Shown: positions 27,179 through 35,898, counted from the stretch's first letter. The stretch is DNA of 48,034 nucleotides from Rhodobacteraceae bacterium UBA1943 (GCA_002336845.1 DDEX01000006.1:1-48034), one strand, 5' to 3'. Made by a program: numbers and translations. Notes: generated from the letters alone by a model not told the origin.

Positions 27179-29434
27179 TCAGCGGCGCTTGCGGATAACC
27201 CTCTTGCGCATCTTGGCATCGCGTGCCGCCGCCGCGCCCGGTTTTCTTGGCTGATAGCGTCCGCCCCGCCCCGGTTTGCCGATGGGCAAGGTGCGGTCTT
27301 CATGCGTCAAGAGCTGCAGGATCAGGCCACCAGTTACCGGCGTCGCCTCGGTCAGGCGCACGGTCACGCGCTGGCCCACCGTGAATGTGGTGCCGGTGTC
27401 GGCGCCCATCAGACTTTGGGTCTGTTCGTCATAGTGGAAGAACTCGCGTCCGATCTCGCGGATGGGAATCAGGCCATCGGCGCCGGTTTCGTCCAGTTTG
27501 ATGAACAGGCCAAAGCGTTGCACGCCACTGATACGGCCTTTGAATTCGCTGCCCACCCGGTCTGACAGGAAGGCCGCCAGATAGCGGTCGGTCGTGTCGC
27601 GCTCTGCCGCCATGCTGCGGCGTTCGGCGTCGGAAATCAGCTTGCCGGTTTCGTCGAGGTTCTCGATGTCCCACGGGCTTAACCCATCATCGCCCCATTT
27701 GTGCCCCCGGATCAGCGCGCGATGCACGATCAGGTCGGAATAGCGGCGGATCGGGCTGGTGAAATGGGCATAGTTCTTCAGTGCCAGCCCGAAATGGCCA
27801 AAGTTTTCCGGGTTGTAATAGGCCTGCGTCATCGACCGCAGGGTGGTGATGTTGATCAGCTCGTCAAATTCGCTGCCCTCGGCCTGCGACAAGAGGCGGT
27901 TCAGGTGGGAAGTCTTCAGCACCTGTCCCTTGGCCAGCGTAAAGCCCGAAGCCTCGGCCACCTCGCGCAAAGATTCCAGCTTCATTGGCGAGGGTTCTTC
28001 ATGAACCCGATACAGCAGCGGCTGCTTCAGGCGCTGCAATTCCTCGGCGGCACTGACATTGGCGAGGATCATGAATTCCTCGATCAGCTTGTGCGCCTCC
28101 AGTCGTTCCTTGAAATCGACCGAAACCACCTTGCCATCGTCATTCAGCACGATCTGCCGCTCGGGCAGGTCCAGATCCAGAGGCTGGCGGCTGGCGCGGG
28201 CCTGTTTCGCCGCCTCATAGGCGGCGTAAAGCGGCTTCAGAATCCGGTCCAGCAGGGGCGCGGTCTTGTCGTCGGGGTGGCCGTCGATGGCATCCTGCAC
28301 CTGCGCATAATGCAACGAGCCGGCAGAGCGCATCAGGCCCCGCACGAAGCGGTGGCTGATCTTGTGGCCGGTGGCATCCAGCCGCATCCGAACGGCAAGA
28401 CAGGCGCGGTCAACGTGTTCGTGCAAGGAACACAGATCGCCCGACAGGATGTCGGGCAGCATCGGCACCACACGGTCGGGGAAATAGGTGGAGTTGCCGC
28501 GTTTCCTCGCCTCGCGGTCCAGTGCGCTGCCGGGGCGGACGTAGTGGGCGACATCGGCGATGGCGACCCAAACGATATGGCCGCCGGGATTGTCTGCCTC
28601 ATGGTCCGCCTCGGCATAGATCGCGTCATCGCGGTCGCGGGCATCCACCGGGTCGATGGTAACAAGCGGCATGTCGCGCAGGTCGGTGCGGCCCGTTAGG
28701 CCCACGTTGGTATCGGCGCGGTCGGCCTCGGCAATCACGGCATCGGGGAACTGGTCGGGGATGCCGTGCTGGTGAATGGCGATCAGGCTGACAGCGCGGG
28801 GACCGGCAGGGTCGCCCAGCCGGGCAGTGATGCGGGCCTGCGGCAGGCCCATCTGGCGGCGGTTGCCTACGGCCTCGGCCTCGACCAATTCACCATCGCG
28901 GGCCTCCATCGACAGGTCGGCGGCGACGCGCCATTCCTTGTCGGACCCCTTGTCGATCGGCACGATCCGCCCGCCCTCAGACCCTTTGCGGAACACGCCC
29001 AGCACCTTCAGCGGGTTCGACCCGATCCGCCGGATCAGCCGCGCCTCATAGCCGTAATCGTCAAGGTCAACCTTGGTCAGGCGGCCAAGGATGCGGTCGC
29101 CCTCGCCCAGTGCGGGATCGCCCTTTTTCGGGATGATCAGGATGCAGGGGGCATCCGCGACGCCTTCCTCCAGCGGGCGGGCGTAAAGATCACCCTGCGC
29201 ATCAGGCGGCAACACCAGCAGAACCGCAACGGGGGGCAGGTCGCCCTTGGTGCGGAAACGACGGGCGGATTTGTCCAGCGCGCCCTCTTGCTCCAGCTCT
29301 TTGAGCAGGCGCTTGAGGTCGATCTTGGCATCACCCTTGATGCCAAAGGCCTTGGCGATGTCACGCTTGGCGGTCAGGCCGGGGTTCTCGGCGATCCACT
29401 GGCGGATCTGGTCCTTGGAGGGAAGCGGGTTCAT
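27179..29434 (-). CDS. rnr: Ribonuclease R
   Basis: The 751-residue 3'-5' exoribonuclease degrades structured RNA. It begins with a winged-helix segment (about 1-70), followed by cold-shock domains, the RNB catalytic domain with the metal-binding block IDPVDARDRDDAIYAE, and an S1 domain near the C-terminus (EFKGRISGVQRFGLFIKL). The last about 30 residues are basic. Length is typical of alphaproteobacterial RNase R. The gene is transcribed on its own; 103 bp with a palindromic element separates it from the GNAT gene. Confidence 0.95.
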   Translation of the reverse strand: MNPLPSKDQIRQWIAENPGLTAKRDIAKAFGIKGDAKIDLKRLLKELEQEGALDKSARRFRTKGDLPPVAVLLVLPPDAQGDLYARPLEEGVADAPCILIIPKKGDPALGEGDRILGRLTKVDLDDYGYEARLIRRIGSNPLKVLGVFRKGSEGGRIVPIDKGSDKEWRVAADLSMEARDGELVEAEAVGNRRQMGLPQARITARLGDPAGPRAVSLIAIHQHGIPDQFPDAVIAEADRADTNVGLTGRTDLRDMPLVTIDPVDARDRDDAIYAEADHEADNPGGHIVWVAIADVAHYVRPGSALDREARKRGNSTYFPDRVVPMLPDILSGDLCSLHEHVDRACLAVRMRLDATGHKISHRFVRGLMRSAGSLHYAQVQDAIDGHPDDKTAPLLDRILKPLYAAYEAAKQARASRQPLDLDLPERQIVLNDDGKVVSVDFKERLEAHKLIEEFMILANVSAAEELQRLKQPLLYRVHEEPSPMKLESLREVAEASGFTLAKGQVLKTSHLNRLLSQAEGSEFDELINITTLRSMTQAYYNPENFGHFGLALKNYAHFTSPIRRYSDLIVHRALIRGHKWGDDGLSPWDIENLDETGKLISDAERRSMAAERDTTDRYLAAFLSDRVGSEFKGRISGVQRFGLFIKLDETGADGLIPIREIGREFFHYDEQTQSLMGADTGTTFTVGQRVTVRLTEATPVTGGLILQLLTHEDRTLPIGKPGRGGRYQPRKPGAAAARDAKMRKRVIRKRR

Positions 29435-29482
29435 GCCCTTGGCCTAGCACGGAATGCCGGGCAGGGGAACATTGGATGCCAA

Positions 29483-29533
29483 GGGCGGGGGCGCTTCGCC
29501 CCCCGCACCCCCCGAGGATATTTGCAGAAGGGG
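29483..29533 (+). repeat. Intergenic palindromic element, copy B
   Basis: A hairpin GCGGGGGC / GCCCCCCGC with the core GCTTCGC is followed by a tail containing GAGGATATTTGCAGAAGG. It matches copy A at 13899-13949 in layout and tail. It lies between the minus-strand GNAT and rnr genes and does not code for protein. Confidence 0.55.
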
Positions 29534-29538
29534 AATGG

Positions 29539-29955
29539 TTAGAGGTTCAGCACCATCTCGCGGTGCGGGATGCCTGCGTCGTCGAACACCTCGCCAAAGG
29601 CGCGAAAGCCGAGGCGTTCGTAAAAGCCAAGTGCATGGACTTGCGCGCCCAGTTTGGCCTTTGGGAAGCCCTGGCGGTGGATTTCGGCGATGGCGGCTTG
29701 CATCAGGGTGGCGCCAAGGCCGGTGCCCCGGGCCGAGGCCAAAACGCAGACCCGGCCGATCTTGGCATAGCCCTTGCCGGGTACGATCCGGGCGCAGCCC
29801 ATGGGGATACCATCGACCGTGGCAAGGATATGGGTGGCGATGGGGTCGAGGTCATCGACCTCATCCGCCTCGCTGACACCCTGTTCTTCGATGAAGACCA
29901 CGCGACGCAGGGCGCGGCAGGTAGTGATGTCATCCGTCGTAAACGTCTCTATCAT
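29539..29955 (-). CDS. GNAT-family N-acetyltransferase (ElaA-like)
   Basis: The 138-residue protein has the acetyl-CoA-binding loop SARGTGLGATLMQ and the C-terminal YERLGF block of GNAT enzymes. The N-terminal part (RRVVFIEEQGVSEADEVDDLD) is like ElaA-type acetyltransferases. The substrate is unknown. The start overlaps the dapE stop by four bases (ATGA), so it is translated with dapE. Confidence 0.88.
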   Translation of the reverse strand: MIETFTTDDITTCRALRRVVFIEEQGVSEADEVDDLDPIATHILATVDGIPMGCARIVPGKGYAKIGRVCVLASARGTGLGATLMQAAIAEIHRQGFPKAKLGAQVHALGFYERLGFRAFGEVFDDAGIPHREMVLNL

Positions 29956-31100
29956 GCGAAATAGTCACGCAATATGCGGGTATAGATTGCCTTGAGCTGG
30001 CCGATCTGCGCAACCTCGACCCGTTCATCGACCTGGTGCATGGTCTTGCCGACCAGACCGAATTCCACCACCGGGCAGTGGTTCTTGACGAAGCGCGCAT
30101 CCGAGGTGCCGCCCGAAGTGGACAGTTCCGGCTTGCGTCCGGTTTCGGCCTGAACCGCCTTTGCCACCATGTCGGACAACTCGCCCGGCGGAGTCAGGAA
30201 ACTTTCGCCGGAAATCTGGAAGCGGCAGGCGATCTGCACCCCGGTTTCGGCCTGCACCACGGCGGCGTGGTTCGCCAGCCAGTCCGACAGGCTAGCGCCG
30301 GAATGCAGGTCGTTGAAGCGGATGTTTACCGTGGCGTGCCCCTTGGCCGGGATCACGTTGGTCGCCGGATTGCCGCAGTCGATTGTGGTGATGGCAAGGG
30401 TGGAGGCGTCGAAATGCGCGGTGCCGTCGTCGAGCGGCTTCTCCTCAAGCCGCGCGAGCAGTTTTACCAGCGCGCTCATCGGGTTCTTGGCCCGGTGCGG
30501 ATAGGCCGAATGGCCCTGCACGCCGGTTGCCGTGAACCAGCAGGTCATGCTGCCACGGCGGCCGATCTTCATCATCTCGCCCATGACATTCGGGCTGGTC
30601 GGTTCGCCGACAAGACAATGCGTCATCCGCTCGCCATTGGTAGCCATCCAGTCCAGCAGGGCGGTGGTTCCGTCCTCGGCATCGGCCTCTTCGTCGCCGG
30701 TGATGGTCAGGATGATCGCGCCATCGGGCGGCGTGTCACGCACGAAGTCGATGGCGGCGGCGGTAAAGGCTGCGACGCCCGATTTCATGTCGGTAGCGCC
30801 CCGGCCATACATGAAACCATCGACCACTTCTGCGCCAAACGGGTCATGTGTCCAGGCGGCAAGGTCGCCCACCGGCACCACGTCGGTATGGCCATTGAAG
30901 CCAAAGCTGCGGTTGGCCCCCCGCGCGCCCCAGCGGGCGAACAGATTGGCGATGCCACCCCGGTCCACCCTTGTGCAGGCGAAACCGGCTGCCGACAGTT
31001 CACGCTCCAGCAGCTCAAGTGCCCCGCCTTCGGCGGGGGTGACAGAGGGGCAGCGGATCAGTTCGGCGGTCAGGAGGACGGGATCAACGGGTTCTGGCAT
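29952..31100 (-). CDS. dapE: Succinyl-diaminopimelate desuccinylase
   Basis: The 382-residue dizinc enzyme removes succinate from N-succinyl-L,L-diaminopimelate in lysine and peptidoglycan synthesis. Metal and catalytic residues are visible: His71 in GHTDVVP, Asp104 in GATDMKSG and the Glu pair 137-138 (GDEEAD). The C-terminal block GGTSDARFVKNHCPVVEFG is also diagnostic. It heads a two-gene unit with the GNAT gene. dapD, the preceding step but one in the pathway, lies about 3 kb away on the same strand. Confidence 0.95.
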   Translation of the reverse strand: MPEPVDPVLLTAELIRCPSVTPAEGGALELLERELSAAGFACTRVDRGGIANLFARWGARGANRSFGFNGHTDVVPVGDLAAWTHDPFGAEVVDGFMYGRGATDMKSGVAAFTAAAIDFVRDTPPDGAIILTITGDEEADAEDGTTALLDWMATNGERMTHCLVGEPTSPNVMGEMMKIGRRGSMTCWFTATGVQGHSAYPHRAKNPMSALVKLLARLEEKPLDDGTAHFDASTLAITTIDCGNPATNVIPAKGHATVNIRFNDLHSGASLSDWLANHAAVVQAETGVQIACRFQISGESFLTPPGELSDMVAKAVQAETGRKPELSTSGGTSDARFVKNHCPVVEFGLVGKTMHQVDERVEVAQIGQLKAIYTRILRDYFA

Positions 31101-31210
31101 GGCGGCCTCCCAAAAAGATTTGCATCTGACCTAGCGTGCGCAACGCCGGGCTGCAATCGCTGTGGCACGCAGGCATCGCACGCTGCGTCCTGGGCGTAGT
31201 GGTTTGCTTT

Positions 31211-31225
31211 GGCGATGACATCGCC
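31211..31225. promoter_or_regulatory. 15-bp palindrome between dapE and the Hint-like gene
   Basis: GGCGATG-A-CATCGCC is a perfect 7+1+7 palindrome in the divergent intergenic space, 55 bp before the chosen start of the plus-strand gene and 111 bp before dapE. It could be an operator; no regulator is assigned. Confidence 0.35.
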
Positions 31226-31279
31226 GGGTGGCCCGCCTAGCTTGCCGCATGAGTGGGGCACAGCGGAGGGTGGCAGCCG

Positions 31280-32311
31280 ATGGCAACGGGGCGGCGGATT
31301 CTGGCGGCACCCCCTGGCGACGGCTGGCTGATCATCTCTGACCGTACGGTGGCAGCCGACCTGCCCGACACGTTGGCCACAGGGGTATTCGTGGCAGAAT
31401 TTGCCCTGCCGCTGCCCGATACGGCGACCCTTTTGTGCGAAATGTCGGTGCAAGGGGCGCAAGAGCACGGATTTTCGCTGTTCTATCAGCCAGAAGTTGG
31501 CCTGATGGTGCGCAATCGGCAGGGCGCGCGGCTGGTTCGGCACCTGTTGCCGGGCCGCCTGCCTGACAGCCCCGGCATCGCGCGGCTGACCCTTGGGTTC
31601 GATGCCCAAGCGCATGACTGGCAGATGCGGCTTGAGATGGTGGAGGGCCCTGCCATACCCGCCAGAACGGCGCGGGGGGCCGATGCGTTGCCGTTGCGCC
31701 CCGGCAGCATCGGCGCATTGTCGAGCGAGCCCTATCGTCAGCGTCGGCATCCGGCGCTGCTGTGGTTCGGACTGGCGCAAGGCATCGTGCCGCCCGCGCG
31801 TGTTGCCTGGCTGGGCCTGCGCAGCCCGGTCCAAACGCCACGCGGCCCGGTGGCGGCGGGGCGGTTGCGGCCTGGCGATCTGGTGATGACCAAGGATGAT
31901 GGCCCGCAACCCCTGCTGTCGCTGCGCCGCATGGCATTGCCTGCCTGCGGATCCTTCGCGCCGATCCTGCTGCGCGCGCCCTTTCTGCCCACCCAACACG
32001 ATCTGCTGGTTTCGTCCGACCAGAGGGTGCTGATGCGCGGGCCGGAGGTCGAGTATCTGTTTGGCGACGACGAGGTGCTGGTTTGCGCTGCGGCCCTGGT
32101 CGATGGCCGGACCGCGCTGGCCGAGCAGCGCCGGATGATCGCACCCTCTGTCGCGCTGTTGTTCGACCGGCCCCAGATCCTGAATGTCGATGGTTGCGGC
32201 TTGCTGGCAGCCTTGCCAGACGACCATCCACCGCGCCGCTGCCTGTTGGACTATGAGGCGCAAATGCTGATGACACAGTTGGGGCGCGGCGCTGGGCGGC
32301 GGCGGGCGTGA
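31280..32311 (+). CDS. Hint_2-like domain protein with a degenerate active site
   Basis: The 343-residue protein has an N-terminal half of unknown fold and a C-terminal half like the Hint_2 domains common in Rhodobacterales secreted proteins: TPRGPVAAGRLRPGDLVMTK, DDGPQP, and the later DLLVSSDQRVLM. In Hint domains the first residue is a nucleophilic cysteine about 13 positions before that TPxG motif; here this position reads as tryptophan, so self-cleavage is unlikely. I start at ATG 31280 (GGAGGG upstream) instead of a GTG 27 bases earlier. The stop codon abuts the stop of the convergent gene with no gap. Confidence 0.7.
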   Translation: MATGRRILAAPPGDGWLIISDRTVAADLPDTLATGVFVAEFALPLPDTATLLCEMSVQGAQEHGFSLFYQPEVGLMVRNRQGARLVRHLLPGRLPDSPGIARLTLGFDAQAHDWQMRLEMVEGPAIPARTARGADALPLRPGSIGALSSEPYRQRRHPALLWFGLAQGIVPPARVAWLGLRSPVQTPRGPVAAGRLRPGDLVMTKDDGPQPLLSLRRMALPACGSFAPILLRAPFLPTQHDLLVSSDQRVLMRGPEVEYLFGDDEVLVCAAALVDGRTALAEQRRMIAPSVALLFDRPQILNVDGCGLLAALPDDHPPRRCLLDYEAQMLMTQLGRGAGRRRA

Positions 32312-32653
32312 TCAGTCGTAAAACGGGTTCATCTGGGCGACGATGACCGAGTTTTCATCAAGCGCGCGGGCCATCAGCGCCGCCTCTTGGCTATCCACCT
32401 CATCGCCAGCCTTGCGACGCTCTTCCAGCGTGCCAAGTCCCTGCACCTCAAGCACGGCCAGATCGGCCTCTTTCAGGATCGCCACGGTTTCGCGCACGGC
32501 CTCGGCCTCATCCACGCCAGAGGCATAGCACATCAGCGCCGCACCGGTGGCCTTGTCGGGCAGGCCGTCGCCGGGTTTGCGGCCAACCTCGACCAGCAGG
32601 GTATAGACCATCTGGGGGCGTTTCGGTTTTGGCGCTGGGGTATCGTCGGTCAT
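32312..32653 (-). CDS. Small conserved-looking protein of unknown function
   Basis: The 113-residue soluble protein has a Pro/Lys-rich start, then an alpha/beta sequence (MVYTLLVEVGRKPGDGLPDKA, then AVRETVAILKEADLAVLEVQG). I recognise no catalytic motif. The start is supported by AGAGGGCACC just upstream. It lies 50 bp from the DUF535 gene on the same strand, so they may be cotranscribed. Confidence 0.7.
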   Translation of the reverse strand: MTDDTPAPKPKRPQMVYTLLVEVGRKPGDGLPDKATGAALMCYASGVDEAEAVRETVAILKEADLAVLEVQGLGTLEERRKAGDEVDSQEAALMARALDENSVIVAQMNPFYD

Positions 32654-32703
32654 GGTGCCCTCTGGTCTTGCGGGGAAATCCCTGCGGCGGGCGGGCGGCT
32701 GCG

Positions 32704-33621
32704 TCAAGCGGTTTCCTTGGGCAACAGCAGGGAAGCAATCTGCGCCCGCGCGCTTTGGCGCACGGTCTCCAGATGGGCGCGCCGTTGCAGGGCGCGCTTG
32801 CGCTTGGCCGCGTCGAGGTCATCCAGCGGGCTAAGGCGCATCGGCAGATCTATCAGATATCCTGCCTCTCCCATTGAACGACCGCCGAGTGACGCCCAGA
32901 ACTCTGAATATCCGGCGCGGAACCTGGGGTTCAGGTCCGCACGGTCGGATGGGTGGCGCTCGGGGGCTATGCCCAGCGCATGACTGCGACCCTGCGCCAG
33001 GATCAGCCCCTCCAGCGCGGCAAAAACCATATGGGCGGGGGTCGAGCGGTTGAAGGCCCGGTTGTAATCGGCCTGATAGCTGCGGTCCTTGGTCAGGTGA
33101 CGGCGGCTGACAAGGTAGATGGTCTCAGGAAGGCCCGGGGAATCTTGCAGGATCCGCGACGGCACCAGCGAGAATGACAGGACGCAAAGACAGCCTCCAT
33201 CTACCCGAAGGGCAAGGCTGAGACCGCCCTCATAGGCCACGTCACGGCCCGGTTGCAGCACGATATCATAATTGTGGTTCGGGCTGTCGGCACTCCACAA
33301 GACCAGGCCGCCATTCTTGTAAACCTGTTTGAAATAGGCGGGGCGATAGGTCTGGTCTTCGTGCTGGTAATGGCAGAGGGCGGCGTCGATTCTGGCTTTG
33401 GTATTCAGACCTTTGGCCAGATAGAAGCGGTGCGACAGGCAGAACAGCAGGTCGCCGTCGCCCTCGGCCGCGACATGAGCCAGCAGGCTGGGTGAACTGG
33501 CCATGGGGGCGAGCTGCTGCCTTGCACCAAGAATGCGTGCGCGGCGCAGGGTGCGGACTGCAAGGGTCCATAGAGGGTAGCGGCCCTTGTCGGCCCTTAG
33601 ACCGGCCGTAAATATCGACAT
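32704..33621 (-). CDS. DUF535 (VirK/YbjX-like) protein
   Basis: The 305-residue protein matches the VirK/YbjX family by blocks such as RIDAALCHYQHEDQ, YDIVLQPGRDVAYEGGLSL and LPETIYLVSRRHLTKDRSYQ, followed by DLNPRFRAGYSEFWASLGG. Family members are linked to stress and virulence in enterobacteria but have no known biochemical activity. The start is uncertain: ATG 33621 has AAGGA ten bases upstream, and in-frame alternatives lie at 33669 and 33705. Confidence 0.75.
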   Translation of the reverse strand: MSIFTAGLRADKGRYPLWTLAVRTLRRARILGARQQLAPMASSPSLLAHVAAEGDGDLLFCLSHRFYLAKGLNTKARIDAALCHYQHEDQTYRPAYFKQVYKNGGLVLWSADSPNHNYDIVLQPGRDVAYEGGLSLALRVDGGCLCVLSFSLVPSRILQDSPGLPETIYLVSRRHLTKDRSYQADYNRAFNRSTPAHMVFAALEGLILAQGRSHALGIAPERHPSDRADLNPRFRAGYSEFWASLGGRSMGEAGYLIDLPMRLSPLDDLDAAKRKRALQRRAHLETVRQSARAQIASLLLPKETA

Positions 33622-33826
33622 CGCCCCGATGTCCTTGCTTGTGGCCGTTTGGCAGCTCGGCGCCCGCATCTTCGCGGTTTTTATGTTGATCGGGTCTTGT
33701 CTCACACCTGCCCTGCACGATCTTACTGGTTACGACTTCGATTTCACCGCAAAGCTCAAGGCCCGAACGGAAAATAGCCCAGTGTCAGCCAAAAAGGCCG
33801 GCACAACCGCTAGCATCAGTCTTTCG

Positions 33827-33850
33827 CGGACATTGGGCGCGCAATGTCCG
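33827..33850. repeat. 9-bp perfect inverted repeat upstream of the DUF535 gene
   Basis: CGGACATTG at 33827-33835 and CAATGTCCG at 33842-33850 flank GGCGCG. There is no T-tract, so it is not an obvious terminator. On the minus strand a TTGACG lies just upstream and could be a -35 element, which would place the repeat over a promoter. Confidence 0.5.
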
Positions 33851-33935
33851 GGCGTCAACCGCAAGAGTTGCCCCAGGGCGTGACAGTATGTTGCCAATTC
33901 GGCATCGGTGAGGGCATATATGCAGCCATTGGTTG

Positions 33936-33951
33936 TATTGGTGGGCCAATA
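33936..33951. repeat. 6-bp inverted repeat TATTGG-N4-CCAATA
   Basis: TATTGG at 33936-33941 and CCAATA at 33946-33951 flank TGGG. It lies in the gap between dapD and the DUF535 gene. Function is unknown. Confidence 0.3.
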
Positions 33952-34030
33952 GCCCGCTCTTGCGCGCTATGCGGTCAGCTCCGGCGCCTGAACTAAAGCA
34001 TCGGAACCTACCGCGCCAATGAATCCGCGA

Positions 34031-34855
34031 TCAGTCGCGCAGCAGCTCGTTGATCGAGGTTTTCGAGCGGGTCTGCGCATCAACCTTTTTCACGATCACA
34101 GCGCAGTACAGGTTCACCCCGCCCTTCGACGGCAGCGACCCCGCTACCACGACCGATCCGGCTGGCACTTCGCCATACATCACCTCGCCGGTTTCCCGAT
34201 CAACGATCTTGGTCGATTTGCCGATGAAGACCCCCATGCCCAGGACCGAGCCTTCGCGGATGATGCAGCCTTCGACCACCTCGGAGCGCGCGCCGATGAA
34301 GCAGTTGTCTTCAATGATCGTCGGACCGGCCTGCATCGGCTCCAGAACGCCACCGATGCCGACGCCGCCCGACAGGTGCACGTTCTTGCCGATCTGCGCG
34401 CAAGACCCCACAGTGGCCCAGGTATCGACCATTGTGCCCTCATCGACATAGGCGCCGATGTTGATGAAAGAGGGCATCAACACGGCACCTTTGGCGATAT
34501 AGGCGCTGCGGCGCACCACGCAGTTTGGCACCGCGCGGAACCCTGCGGCTTTCCATTGGTCCGGGCCCCAGCCCTTGAACTTGCTGTCAACCTTGTCCCA
34601 CCAGCCGCCGCCTTGCGGGCCGCCATCCTGGATTTCCATGTCCTTGATGCGAAATCCCAGCAGCACGGCCTTCTTGGCCCATTGGTTCACATGCCAGTCT
34701 GCCCCGCGCTTTTCGGCGACGCGCAGGCTGCCCTTGTCCAGCGCCTCCAGCGTGGCCTCGATGGCATCATGCTGTTCGCCCTTGGTTGCCGGAGTGATCC
34801 CGTCGCGCGCCTCCCAGGCGGCTTCGATGGCGGCTTCCAGCGCGGCATAGGACAT
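34031..34855 (-). CDS. dapD: 2,3,4,5-tetrahydropyridine-2,6-dicarboxylate N-succinyltransferase
   Basis: The 274-residue enzyme succinylates tetrahydrodipicolinate in lysine/diaminopimelate synthesis. It has an N-terminal helical domain, then a left-handed beta helix of hexapeptide repeats (for example VLMPSFINIGAYVDEGTMVD and ARSEVVEGCIIREGSVLGMG). Length equals the usual DapD. The start at 34855 has GGGAA eight bases upstream. The divergent LOG-family gene begins 85 bp away. Confidence 0.96.
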   Translation of the reverse strand: MSYAALEAAIEAAWEARDGITPATKGEQHDAIEATLEALDKGSLRVAEKRGADWHVNQWAKKAVLLGFRIKDMEIQDGGPQGGGWWDKVDSKFKGWGPDQWKAAGFRAVPNCVVRRSAYIAKGAVLMPSFINIGAYVDEGTMVDTWATVGSCAQIGKNVHLSGGVGIGGVLEPMQAGPTIIEDNCFIGARSEVVEGCIIREGSVLGMGVFIGKSTKIVDRETGEVMYGEVPAGSVVVAGSLPSKGGVNLYCAVIVKKVDAQTRSKTSINELLRD

Positions 34856-34940
34856 CGGGCATTCCCTTTTCGGTTGGTTCCTGTTGGCGAAGCCTATAAG
34901 CCTTGGGCCCCATGCGCGCAATGTGGCCAAGGACCAGATG

Positions 34941-35756
34941 ATGAGCAAAGACGACACCCGCAGCCACCCGTTCCGCGACAGCCAGCAGGACATCGCCGCC
35001 ACTCACCGCATTCCCGATACAGCGCAAACCCGTGCCCCGGCCTATCGGCTGGCCTTCGCCGACCCTGATTTCATGACGCGGGAAGAACTGCGCCCCGTGC
35101 GGCTGCAACTGGAATTGCTTAAGCCGCAGATGGTGATGGATGAGCGCGGCATCGCCTCGACCGTTGTCCTGTTCGGCGGTGCGCGCATTCCCTCGCCCGA
35201 ACGGGCCGAGGCGGCGCGCACCCCGGTTCTGTCGGCGCTGTCACGCTATTACGATGAGGCGCGCCGCTTTGCGCAGGCAATCACCGAGCGCAGCATGGAA
35301 ACCTATGGTCACGACTGGGTGGTTTGCACTGGCGGCGGACCGGGCGTGATGGAGGCGGGAAACCGCGGCGCCAGCGATGCGGGCGGCCAGTCGATCGGTT
35401 TGAACATCGTGTTGCCGCATGAACAGGCACCGAATGCCTATGTCACGCCGGACCTGTCTTTCAACTTCCACTATTTCGCAATCCGCAAGATGCATTTCCT
35501 TATGCGGGCGCGGGCGGTCTGCGTCTTTCCCGGCGGTTTCGGTACGCTGGATGAAATGTTCGAAAGCCTGACGCTTATACAGACCGGGCGAATGAAGCGG
35601 GTGCCTTTCCTGCTGTTCGGTCGCGACTGGTGGGAGCGGGTGATCAACTGGAACCAACTGGCCGAATCAGGTGTGATCAGCCCCGAGGATCTCAACCTGT
35701 TCCAGATTGTGGAGACGGCGGAAGAGGCGTTGCAGGCAATCGACAGTTTTGTGTGA
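34941..35756 (+). CDS. LOG-family protein (TIGR00730-like nucleotide phosphoribohydrolase)
   Basis: The 271-residue protein has the nucleotide-binding motif GGGPGVMEA at 131-139 and the active-site motif PGGFGTLDE at 197-205 of the LOG family. Members release ribose-5-phosphate from nucleoside monophosphates, including cytokinin precursors. The N-terminal about 70 residues are an extra helical part seen in long bacterial members. I start at the second of two adjacent ATGs (34941) because AAGGA then has a 7-base spacing. Confidence 0.88.
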   Translation: MSKDDTRSHPFRDSQQDIAATHRIPDTAQTRAPAYRLAFADPDFMTREELRPVRLQLELLKPQMVMDERGIASTVVLFGGARIPSPERAEAARTPVLSALSRYYDEARRFAQAITERSMETYGHDWVVCTGGGPGVMEAGNRGASDAGGQSIGLNIVLPHEQAPNAYVTPDLSFNFHYFAIRKMHFLMRARAVCVFPGGFGTLDEMFESLTLIQTGRMKRVPFLLFGRDWWERVINWNQLAESGVISPEDLNLFQIVETAEEALQAIDSFV

Positions 35757-35776
35757 TACGCCTGTCGGTTGATGTT

Positions 35777-35814
35777 GTTTCCAGACGGAAACGCATCGTT
35801 TCCAAATCCGAAAC
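35777..35814. promoter_or_regulatory. Two tandem GTTTCC inverted repeats upstream of the VPLPA-CTERM gene
   Basis: GTTTCC-AGAC-GGAAAC (35777-35792) is a perfect 6+4+6 inverted repeat, followed five bases later by GTTTCC-AAATCC-GAAAC (35798-35814), a 5-bp arm pair with the same left half-site. The pair lies 56 bp before the candidate promoter of the downstream gene and looks like a double operator. Confidence 0.45.
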
Positions 35815-35869
35815 AGATGGAAGTCCCTTTGGTTGTGATTATGCGGCTGTGACCGAAAGATTTCGCGCC

Positions 35870-35898
35870 TTGGTTGTAAGTTATTGATTTTATATGTT
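35870..35898 (+). promoter_or_regulatory. Candidate promoter of the VPLPA-CTERM gene
   Basis: TTGGTT at 35870-35875 and TATGTT at 35893-35898 are separated by 17 bases in an AT-rich stretch, 64 bp before the start codon. The fit to the sigma-70 consensus is 3 of 6 and 4 of 6. Confidence 0.4.

Larger units (their letters stand above)
33622..34030. other. 409-bp gap with no convincing gene
   Basis: This is the only stretch over 300 bp without a gene. It lies upstream of the DUF535 gene and downstream of dapD. A 98-codon open frame on the plus strand (33587-33883) overlaps the DUF535 start and has no recognisable motif, so I do not call it. The gap holds two inverted repeats (33827-33850 and 33936-33951) and looks less GC-rich than its surroundings. 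Confidence 0.6.

Noticed and set aside
33587..33883. 98-codon plus-strand frame in the 33.6-34.0 kb gap
   Set aside because: It overlaps the DUF535 start, has no ribosome-binding site of note and no recognisable motif.
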